From RGIG1828 sp045654685 (GTDB lineage Bacteria > Bacillota > Clostridia > UMGS1810), in assembly GCA_045654685.1 (NCBI GenBank), contig JAZONV010000054.1:1-45951 (forward strand): a stretch of 45,951 bases of DNA, written 5' to 3'. Made by a program: the position numbers and the translations under genes. Positions 39,624-45,951 of this stretch are shown piece after piece. The stretch's first letter is position 1. Each line of letters starts with the position of its first letter. The notes under the pieces were generated by a model. It saw nothing but the letters and a program-made list of their open reading frames with translations, made no database searches and was not told the DNA's origin.

Positions 39624-41429
39624 TTAATCAAGTTTAAGAACGGACATAAATGCTTCTTGCGGCACTTCAACAGTACCAATCTGACGCATACGCTTTTTAC
39701 CTTCTTTTTGTTTTTCAAGAAGCTTTTTCTTACGTGTTATATCACCGCCATAACATTTGGCAAGTACGTCTTTTCTCATAGCTTTAACTGTTTCGCGTGC
39801 AATAATCTTATTTCCGATTGCAGCTTGAATCGGAATTTCAAAGAGTTGCCTTGGTATGGACTCTTTAAGCTTTTCTGCAATACGTCTTCCTCTTGTGTAC
39901 GCCTTGGATTCATGTACAATAAATGACAATGCATCAACCATATCACCATTAAGAAGCATATCGAGTTTTACAAGATCAGATTTCTGATATCCTTTCAAAT
40001 CGTAATCAAAAGATGCATATCCTTTTGTTCTTGATTTTAAAGCATCAAAAAAATCATAAATTATTTCATTTAATGGTAAATCATAGTGAAGAACAACTCT
40101 TGTATCATCAATATATTCCATATTTTTAAATGTTCCGCGACGATCTTGACAAAGTTCCATAATATTTCCAACAAACTCTGTCGGAAGCATAATAGATGCA
40201 TCAACAACCGGTTCTTCCATATATTCTATCTCAGAAACAGATGGCAAGTTGGTCGGGTTATCGATATTTATTGTTTCGCCATTTGTTTTGGTTATTTTAT
40301 AAATAACGCTTGGTGCTGTTGTTACAATATCAAGATTATATTCTCTCTCGATTCGTTCCTGAATGATCTCCATGTGCAAAAGTCCAAGGAATCCACAACG
40401 GAATCCAAAACCCAAAGCAATTGAAGTTTCAGGCTCGAAGGTTAATGATGCATCATTCAACTGAAGTTTTTCCAATGCCTCGCGTAAATCGGGGAATTTA
40501 GAACCATCGGAGGTGTATATTCCGCAAAATACCATGGGGTTAACTTTTTTATACCCGGGAAGTGGTTCAGAAGCCGGATTATCAACTGTGGTAACTGTAT
40601 CCCCTACCCTTGCATCCGTTACATTTTTGATACTTGCTGCTATATATCCAACTTCACCTGCGCACAGTTCGTTTGCAGGTATTGTGCCTAGCGGCGAAAG
40701 ATAACCAACTTCTACGACAGAAAACTCTTTGTTGGTTGACATAAATCTTATTATGTCATCCCTCCTCACTTTTCCATCTTTTACTCTGATATATACAATT
40801 ACACCTTTATAAGCGTCATAATATGAATCAAATATAAGAGCTTTCAACGGACTATTTTCATCTCCGCATGGTGGAGGTACAAGTTCGACAACTTTTTCAA
40901 GAACATCTTCGATGCCAACTCCCTGCTTTGCAGAAATGAGAGGGGCATCTTGCGCCTCGATACCAATGATATTCTCTATTTCATCTTTAACAAAATCAGG
41001 TCTTGCACTTGGTAAATCAATCTTATTTATTACAGGAACCAACTCCAGGTCGTGATCAACTGCAAGATATGTGTTTGCAAGTGTTTGCGCCTCTATCCCC
41101 TGGGCAGCATCAACAACAAGAATCGCGCCTTCACACGCTGCAAGGCTTCTGGAAACTTCATAGTTAAAGTCTACGTGCCCGGGTGTATCTATGAGGTTGA
41201 AAGTGTACTCTTTGCCATCTTTTGCTTTATATATTAATTTTACAGCCCTGGCTTTTATAGTTATCCCTTTTTCACGTTCAAGATCCATGTTGTCAAGAAT
41301 CTGATCCTGCATTTCCCTTTGGGTAAGAACCCCGGTTTTCTCAAGCATTCTGTCTGCAAGGGTTGATTTACCATGGTCTATATGTGCAATTATACAAAAA
41401 TTTCTGATGTTTTCTTGTCTGTCAGACAT
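39624..41429 (-). CDS. lepA: Elongation factor 4 (LepA)
   Basis: Ribosome-bound GTPase related to EF-G. AHIDHGKST (residues 15-23), DTPGHVDF, NKIDLPSA, and the C-terminal LepA domain with GYASFDYDLKGYQKSDLVKL. 601 aa. ATG 41429 follows AAAGGAGAT; the in-frame start at 41486 is inside the promoter. Confidence 0.97.
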   Translation of the reverse strand: MSDRQENIRNFCIIAHIDHGKSTLADRMLEKTGVLTQREMQDQILDNMDLEREKGITIKARAVKLIYKAKDGKEYTFNLIDTPGHVDFNYEVSRSLAACEGAILVVDAAQGIEAQTLANTYLAVDHDLELVPVINKIDLPSARPDFVKDEIENIIGIEAQDAPLISAKQGVGIEDVLEKVVELVPPPCGDENSPLKALIFDSYYDAYKGVIVYIRVKDGKVRRDDIIRFMSTNKEFSVVEVGYLSPLGTIPANELCAGEVGYIAASIKNVTDARVGDTVTTVDNPASEPLPGYKKVNPMVFCGIYTSDGSKFPDLREALEKLQLNDASLTFEPETSIALGFGFRCGFLGLLHMEIIQERIEREYNLDIVTTAPSVIYKITKTNGETINIDNPTNLPSVSEIEYMEEPVVDASIMLPTEFVGNIMELCQDRRGTFKNMEYIDDTRVVLHYDLPLNEIIYDFFDALKSRTKGYASFDYDLKGYQKSDLVKLDMLLNGDMVDALSFIVHESKAYTRGRRIAEKLKESIPRQLFEIPIQAAIGNKIIARETVKAMRKDVLAKCYGGDITRKKKLLEKQKEGKKRMRQIGTVEVPQEAFMSVLKLD

Positions 41430-41457
41430 AATAATCTCCTTTAATTTTAATACCAAT

Positions 41458-41486
41458 ATTTTATCACATTTTTTTTGTTTTGACAA
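41458..41486 (-). promoter_or_regulatory. Promoter of lepA
   Basis: On the minus strand: TTGTCA (41486-41481), 17-bp spacer, TAAAAT (41463-41458). Confidence 0.7.
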
Positions 41487-41508
41487 TAGATAATTTTATA
41501 TAAATAAA

Positions 41509-41536
41509 AGAACACTTGAGAAATAACAAGTGTTCT
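41509..41536 (-). terminator. Terminator of the iron-exporter gene
   Basis: 10-bp perfect stem (41509-41518 with 41527-41536), then TTTATTTATAT on the minus strand. Confidence 0.75.
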
Positions 41537-41626
41537 TCCACCACAATATGAGGATGTGTTATAAATATTGCTTTAATCTTTGTCAGGTCATAAATGTCAT
41601 TGACCTGTATGCAAAATAAGTTCTGA

Positions 41627-42508
41627 TTATAAATCTACACCAAGAAACTTCTTTGCAATAATACCTACACCAAATGAAACAACAGCCACACCAATACTTA
41701 TAAAGAACATTTCAAAAAATCTTGGTTTGAATTTTTCGTCCTGAGCAACAGATATGTAATATGTAAATCCTGCAATTATTAACACAACTATGCAAAGCAT
41801 GGAAATGAGAGCTGTTATATAATATGATGTGTCAAGGAGCAAGTACGGAAGAATTAATAATGCAACAGTAATAAGGTATGCAATGCCGGTATATGTACAA
41901 GATTTCATAGCATCAGTTCTACCTTCACTTTTTGCGGATAAAAATTCGCTTGACGCCATCGAAAATGTCGCAGATATTCCCATGATGAGGCCCGACAAAG
42001 CTACCAATCTGGTGTCTTGCATAGCAAGGGTGAAACCGGCAAGAGATCCGGTCAATTCAACAAGTGCGTCATTCATGCCAAGAACCATACTGCCAACATA
42101 TTTTAATCTTTCTTCATCGAGCATTGAAAGCAGTGCAGATTCGTGTTCTTCTTCTTGCCGTTTGATTGATTCACTTTCTTCAACTTCGTTCTTCAAAATA
42201 TCATACTCTTTTTGGGCACCTTTTTCTCCTTTTTCCATAAGTTTCACAGCAAATGTAAATCCGAATACTTTGGCAAAAAAAGTATATTTTAACACTTTCA
42301 GTTTTTCCGGTTTCATTTCAATTCCGGTGTAGTTTTTCCATATTTCATAATGAGCTTTTTCTTCCGCAGACAAACGAAGAAGTGTTTTTTTGTTTTCCTC
42401 GCCTTTTGCAAATTTAGCTATTTTTTCATATATTACACTTTCAGTAAGCTCCCCTTGTTGCATTTTCTTTATAATGTTCATTGCTTTTTGTGAAATATTC
42501 TTATTCAT
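41627..42508 (-). CDS. MbfA-like protein: rubrerythrin-like domain fused to VIT1/CCC1 transporter
   Basis: Likely exporter of ferrous iron or manganese. The N-terminal third is a ferritin/erythrin-like four-helix domain with Glu/His iron-ligand patterns (EKIAKFAKGEE, RLSAEEKAHYEIW, EEEHESALL). The C-terminal part is the VIT1 transporter with GMNDALVELTGSLAGF and MASSEFLSAKSE and about five helices. This fusion is known from membrane-bound ferritin MbfA. 293 aa. ATG 42508 follows GGGTG; the GTG at 42517 overlaps it. Own promoter at 42600-42628. Confidence 0.88.
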   Translation of the reverse strand: MNKNISQKAMNIIKKMQQGELTESVIYEKIAKFAKGEENKKTLLRLSAEEKAHYEIWKNYTGIEMKPEKLKVLKYTFFAKVFGFTFAVKLMEKGEKGAQKEYDILKNEVEESESIKRQEEEHESALLSMLDEERLKYVGSMVLGMNDALVELTGSLAGFTLAMQDTRLVALSGLIMGISATFSMASSEFLSAKSEGRTDAMKSCTYTGIAYLITVALLILPYLLLDTSYYITALISMLCIVVLIIAGFTYYISVAQDEKFKPRFFEMFFISIGVAVVSFGVGIIAKKFLGVDL

Positions 42509-42599
42509 ACGTATCACCCGCTATTTTTAATTATTTTCTAACTATGCAAAGTTTACACTCATTTTTCAAATAAAATGTAAGTGTATTTTTATTAAACAT

Positions 42600-42628
42600 A
42601 TTATATCACATTCAACAAAAAATGACAA
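42600..42628 (-). promoter_or_regulatory. Promoter of the MbfA-like gene with dyad in the leader
   Basis: On the minus strand: TTGTCA (42628-42623), 17-bp spacer, TATAAT (42605-42600). The leader of about 85 nt contains an imperfect dyad (about 42554-42585, TACACT and ATTTT arms). It may be a metal-regulator site, but it does not match a Fur box I can defend. Confidence 0.65.
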
Positions 42629-42649
42629 TCTTCGACAATGTTTTTGCAG

Positions 42650-42970
42650 TTAAGTTTCAATCCAATTATCACCTTTGATTAGTTTAAATGTCTTTGTCTC
42701 CAAATCAGATTGATATCCATCAAGTGATGCATATTTCAGCAATCCCAGTTTTACATCATCATCAAAATTTGCCGAAAGTGTTATATTAGCATCTGAGTTA
42801 GTAGGATTTTCAATTAGAAGTGTACAATAAATTAAAACATTTTCATCTTTTACTTCGAACTCTGAATAAAAACTCTCTTCCGCATCAATTCTAATCTCCT
42901 TTTTCTGGCATGAGCATAATGCAAAAACTATTATCACCACCAATGGGAAAATCAGCAACTTGTTTTTCAT
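42650..42970 (-). CDS. Small lipoprotein, 106 aa
   Basis: N-terminal signal with lipobox (FALCSC, lipidated Cys about 18 or 20). The mature part is a beta-rich domain with TLLIENPTNSDANITLSANF, like late-embryogenesis or FxLYD-type beta sandwiches. No family fixed. Exposed outside the membrane. The ribosome-binding site is weak (AGGCGAA). It is last in the leftward toxin-immunity array; a role as accessory surface immunity factor is possible but unproven. Confidence 0.65.
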   Translation of the reverse strand: MKNKLLIFPLVVIIVFALCSCQKKEIRIDAEESFYSEFEVKDENVLIYCTLLIENPTNSDANITLSANFDDDVKLGLLKYASLDGYQSDLETKTFKLIKGDNWIET

Positions 42971-42998
42971 AATATCATTCGCCTACTTACTTTTGTTT

Positions 42999-43028
42999 TG
43001 TGTGCGGCAGTTTTACTACCGCCACACA
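42999..43028. other. Stem-loop between the DUF4279-like gene and the lipoprotein gene
   Basis: Nine base pairs with one bulged base (42999-43007 with 43019-43028). No U-tract follows in the direction of transcription, so it is not a typical terminator. Confidence 0.5.
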
Positions 43029-43039
43029 CTTACCACTTT

Positions 43040-43441
43040 TTAACAGAAATCCATATTAATATCCGCACCTATAGTTGCCGCAAACCTTATAAATTCTCTT
43101 TCGAAATATATCGCCGGCAAAATCCCGTCTTCCTTTTGTTTCACCGTAATAACAAATCCGACCTCTGCACATAATATATTTTTTAATTTATTAATTTCCT
43201 CAGATTTGGCTTTAATTTTGCTATAAATTTTTTTGATCTGGATATTAATATCTTCACTTTGCTCATATCCAGTATCAATGCTCCAATAATCTTTAGCAAA
43301 TTCCTTTATTGGGAAACTATCTTTGCTTCGTATTTTATATTCAGCAATATTTAAGAATGAGTTTATCTTTTCAAACTCTAATTCAGGTGCGCAAATATAG
43401 AATTCAGCCATAACACAATTATTTATAATATCCTGTTGCAA
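43040..43441 (-). CDS. DUF4279-like protein, probable immunity-type protein, 133 aa
   Basis: The pattern resembles DUF4279: an early strand AEFYICAPELEFEKINSFL, SFPIKEFAKDYWSIDTGYE, and a C-terminal IRFAATIGADINMDF. Members occur in toxin-immunity arrays, which fits the position downstream of an Rhs toxin. It starts at TTG 43441, 8 bases after AGGAGG; the later ATG at 43411 lacks a ribosome-binding site. Family assignment is from memory of the pattern. Confidence 0.6.
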   Translation of the reverse strand: MQQDIINNCVMAEFYICAPELEFEKINSFLNIAEYKIRSKDSFPIKEFAKDYWSIDTGYEQSEDINIQIKKIYSKIKAKSEEINKLKNILCAEVGFVITVKQKEDGILPAIYFEREFIRFAATIGADINMDFC

Positions 43442-43465
43442 TCGTACTTCCTCCTTCGTGAGATA

Positions 43466-43497
43466 TTCGATGCAGAGGTTTAACCCTCTGCATCGAA
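43466..43497. other. 13-bp stem-loop between immunity-type genes
   Basis: 43466-43478 pairs perfectly with 43485-43497 (6-nt loop). It lies between the stop of one gene and the AGGAGG of the next and has no U-tract. Confidence 0.65.
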
Positions 43498-43505
43498 CCT
43501 GTAAA

Positions 43506-43955
43506 TTAAAAGTCCGAAAATTCTAACAATGAAAGAGTGTTTTCATCAATATAATTCATTTCATTGTAGTTCCCCTTTTCAACAAGTAGTTTTAAACCTC
43601 CCAACCACATATAGTCCTCTTGTTGATACGCTTCCTTAATTGTCTGTTCTAATTTAGGAATAACAACATCTTTATTTTGTTTCAATAAAATATCAATAGA
43701 ATGCATAGAACCAGGCCAATTAACATCCTGTAATAACCAAAGTAGTTCGGGAATGAAAAATTCATTTTTAGGAACCCCTATTTTGTCTATTACAAAAACC
43801 GCGTTTTCCCATGTTTCTTTCATTTTCCTGTTGAATAACAGTTCATAATATTTTTCTTCAATATCCGAGAGTTTATCTATTGCCTTATTCTGTTCTTCCA
43901 GCGAATATTCCCAACTCAGCTTGGAAACTAAATCTTTTATTTCAATTTCATTCAT
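43506..43955 (-). CDS. DUF5071-like helical-repeat protein, probable immunity-type protein, 149 aa
   Basis: Helical HEAT-like protein. KDLVSKLSWEYSLEEQN at the start and ELLWLLQDVNWPGSMHSID in the middle match the DUF5071-type pattern (WLQDxNWP). No membrane segment or catalytic motif. ATG 43955 follows GGAG by 9 bases; the in-frame GTG at 43970 overlaps that site. Its position behind a toxin gene suggests that it neutralises a toxin, perhaps one no longer present. Confidence 0.6.
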   Translation of the reverse strand: MNEIEIKDLVSKLSWEYSLEEQNKAIDKLSDIEEKYYELLFNRKMKETWENAVFVIDKIGVPKNEFFIPELLWLLQDVNWPGSMHSIDILLKQNKDVVIPKLEQTIKEAYQQEDYMWLGGLKLLVEKGNYNEMNYIDENTLSLLEFSDF

Positions 43956-43973
43956 TTTGTTGTTCTCCACGAC

Positions 43974-44003
43974 GGTTAGGAGTGATATCGTTCACTCCTA
44001 ACC
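43974..44003. other. 12-bp stem-loop between immunity-type genes
   Basis: 43974-43985 pairs perfectly with 43992-44003 (6-nt loop), GC-rich, no U-tract. Same placement as the hairpin at 43466. Confidence 0.65.
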
Positions 44004-44025
44004 TATTCTAGTCCTTTAACATCAT

Positions 44026-44262
44026 TTAAAAGCACCTAAAAGTGATTTCTACATTATCAAAAAAGTCCTTTAATTTCTCTCCATCAATAATATAATCTCC
44101 TATCTCATCAGGACTTTGATAAATCCTTTCGGTTGAATAATTATATGCTTCCATAACATGAATTCCCTCGTTTGAGTGCGTAATAGAATATTGCTTATCC
44201 TTATAATTGAATTCTATCTCTCCCCCACGAGAAATATTATCATACAGTTCAGTTATATTCAT
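44026..44262 (-). CDS. Probable cognate immunity protein of the Rhs toxin, 78 aa
   Basis: Small acidic protein (many Asp/Glu), starts MNITELYDNISRGGEIEFNY, contains KQYSITHSNEGIHVMEAYN and ends DNVEITFRCF. No membrane helix. ATG 44262 lies directly behind the toxin stop (10 bp) after AGGAGG. Immediate downstream position, small size and acidity against a basic toxin tip are the usual marks of the cognate immunity protein; no direct proof. Confidence 0.65.
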   Translation of the reverse strand: MNITELYDNISRGGEIEFNYKDKQYSITHSNEGIHVMEAYNYSTERIYQSPDEIGDYIIDGEKLKDFFDNVEITFRCF

Positions 44263-44272
44263 AATTTTCCTC

Positions 44273-45951
44273 CTATTTAAAAGTTGGTGCGCCATTAGGA
44301 TAGTTAATTGGTGGACCAAATTGTGGATTTCCGTTTGCATCCCAAGTTATATCATGATCATGCGGATTAGTATGTTTTGAAGGATTTCCATGATCCGAAT
44401 AATGTCTTTCTTTCACAGCTCTTCCATCTGAACCAATTTTTGTTTTAGATTTTCTTTCTTCTTTTATTTCTCCCGGTTCACCCGTAAGTCTTGAATCTTT
44501 ATCTTTCGAGTCGTCTTTTGATTTATCGTTACTACCACTCGTAGCAGCTTCATAGATGGCAACGCCTCCTGCTATTGCCGAGCCAACAATACCGATTACA
44601 AGACCTGCTACATCTCCATATGGGAACGGGCCATCTAAAGATGCTGCACCAGCACCCAATCCCCATGCTCCGCTCAAAATTCCTTCAGCACCTTCGCCGG
44701 TATAATCCACATACATAACAGGATTTTGATTTCCATAAATATACCAGTTATATCCATCTTCTGCTGAATCTTGCTGAGTAAAACGCCCTGTTGTTGGATC
44801 ATAGTATCTTGCTCTTAAATAATACAGTCCTGTTGTTTCATCATAGGTCTGTCCGAAGTATGTGAAATGGTTTTCTACTGTTTCTTCTCTCTTCAGGAAG
44901 TTACCCCAAACATCATAATCGTATGTATTCTTGATTGCACCTGATGTATCAACAATCTGAACAACATCACCATGTCCATTGTATAGATAATAATAACTCT
45001 TGTTCGTTGTTTTATCTATTTTTGCAAGAACCCTATTTAATCCCCAAATGTAATGTGTAATCGGGAACATTACATTCATTGCTGAGCCATCTGCCATTGA
45101 TAATGTAGCAGCCGCAGCAATAGCCTGTAGTCTTCCTTCAGGATCATAAACATAATACTCAGGATAGCTTGAGTTTTCTTTCTTAAAATATCTGTATCCA
45201 TTTGAAGAATACTCAAGATATGTTATGTCGCTACCCACTTGGGAACGGTCGAGCTTATCCTCTGCATCGTATATGAAGATAGCACTTTCTTCAGAAAGGA
45301 AGTCGATTTGTTCAAAATTCGCTTTTCTGTTACCTCTCGCATCATATTCATAATAGGAATCTGCACCTTTTGTTCCGGCAACTGATGCGATACGATTAAG
45401 CTTGTCGTAGGTGTATTCAACACTATTTTGGGTTTCACCTAAAGTTTCTGTTGTCGTAATGATATTGCCGTTGCTGTCATAAGCGTATGTATAACTTGAC
45501 AGCACTTCTGTCCCTTTGTAGTTTGTAAGGCTTGTCAACCTCGAAAGTCCATCATACACATACTCTGATTTCAGTACTGAGCCGTCAGTTAGTGCAGGAT
45601 ATGTTACGGATTTGAGTTTACCATCATCATAATACTCATATGAAACATTAACACTGTCTGCAGTATTTCTTGTGTCTTCACCATCAATCTGAACTTTAGA
45701 AAGACGATTCTTATCATATTCATAATGAGTGGTTGCTCCCCAAATGCTTTCATTTACATTATCAACAATACCATGCAATGCTGAAACTATATTACCTGTA
45801 GAATCATACTGATAATACACATAAGGATTGAAGTCTACATCATCCATCCCTGTATCTATAGCATATCTACTATACTGCTCCGTAAGATTTCCGGTAGGTG
45901 TATAAGAATATTGGGTTATCTCATTTATGTAAGCTTGATACTGTCCAACAC
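44273..45951 (-). CDS. Rhs/YD-repeat polymorphic toxin, C-terminal part (5' end outside window)
   Basis: The open frame continues to the window edge, so only the last 558 residues are seen. Many YD repeats (YxYDxxGN, for example YAYDSNGNI, YEYDARGN, YVYDPEGRL) lead to the RHS core YDYDVWGNF, FTYFGQTYDETTGLYYLRARYYDP, then YGNQNPVMYVDYTG. After the core come a short hydrophobic stretch (VIGIVGSAIAGGVAIY), a charged linker and a His/Asp-rich tip (KERHYSDHGNPSKHTNPHDH). The tip resembles what is usually named polymorphic toxin type 24; its activity is unproven. The export route is not visible. Confidence 0.85.
   Translation of the reverse strand, partial: VGQYQAYINEITQYSYTPTGNLTEQYSRYAIDTGMDDVDFNPYVYYQYDSTGNIVSALHGIVDNVNESIWGATTHYEYDKNRLSKVQIDGEDTRNTADSVNVSYEYYDDGKLKSVTYPALTDGSVLKSEYVYDGLSRLTSLTNYKGTEVLSSYTYAYDSNGNIITTTETLGETQNSVEYTYDKLNRIASVAGTKGADSYYEYDARGNRKANFEQIDFLSEESAIFIYDAEDKLDRSQVGSDITYLEYSSNGYRYFKKENSSYPEYYVYDPEGRLQAIAAAATLSMADGSAMNVMFPITHYIWGLNRVLAKIDKTTNKSYYYLYNGHGDVVQIVDTSGAIKNTYDYDVWGNFLKREETVENHFTYFGQTYDETTGLYYLRARYYDPTTGRFTQQDSAEDGYNWYIYGNQNPVMYVDYTGEGAEGILSGAWGLGAGAASLDGPFPYGDVAGLVIGIVGSAIAGGVAIYEAATSGSNDKSKDDSKDKDSRLTGEPGEIKEERKSKTKIGSDGRAVKERHYSDHGNPSKHTNPHDHDITWDANGNPQFGPPINYPNGAPTFK

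Noticed and set aside
41829..42332. 167-codon open frame opposite the MbfA-like gene
   Set aside because: Antisense shadow; no ribosome-binding site and no recognisable motif.

Overview
The window comes from a low-GC, endospore-forming Firmicute of the class Clostridia. The evidence is a complete spoIIIAA-AH operon, a sigH gene, Firmicute-type ribosome-binding sites (AGGAGG) and several TTG or GTG starts. The exact genus cannot be read from the sequence; a gut Oscillospirales-type lineage is a guess. Both ends cut through a gene: a choloylglycine-hydrolase-family gene on the left and an Rhs-type toxin gene on the right.

Layout. Positions 1-16.2 kb are ordinary chromosome. A partial linear-amide hydrolase and a 45-codon orphan gene behind a striking hairpin come first, followed by a PPi-type phosphofructokinase with a CpXC protein. 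Next are glyA-rarA-zinc ribbon, a membrane-anchored lipase and dacF, a GNAT acetyltransferase and a YihY protein. A minus-strand run follows (ddl, a DUF1934 protein, argS, an S41 protease), and then an OGG1-type DNA glycosylase. A truncated hydrolase tail (16180-16423) marks a broken gene. From 16594 to 24150 lies a 7.5 kb integrated element in the 3' end of rpsI. Its 16-bp direct repeats contain the last codons of rpsI. It carries paired arm-type sites, an integrase and a small excisionase-like gene at one end, a second tyrosine recombinase, two winged-helix proteins and an XRE regulator with a membrane partner. It also has an orphan beta-class DNA methyltransferase and small unknown genes. 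I see no relaxase, coupling ATPase or transfer genes. The element contains a structured transcription unit (about 17289-17591) with its own promoter and terminator that encodes no protein: a candidate new non-coding RNA.

From 24.1 to 39.6 kb the chromosome resumes. rpsI-rplM and sigH run leftward. The spoIIIAA-AH operon runs rightward into asp23-nusB-xseA-xseB-dxs-tlyA-radC and then a DUF2156 protein, a DJ-1/PfpI protein, 5-formyl-THF cyclo-ligase and a XerC/D-type recombinase. This joins sporulation engulfment-channel genes to housekeeping RNA, DNA and isoprenoid genes. A promoter inside the end of spoIIIAH probably lets the housekeeping part be transcribed during growth. lepA and an MbfA-like iron exporter run leftward after that.

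From 42.6 kb to the end is a polymorphic-toxin locus read leftward. An Rhs core with a variable C-terminal domain is followed by three small immunity-type proteins and a lipoprotein. Short stem-loops without U-tracts sit in three of the intercistronic gaps.
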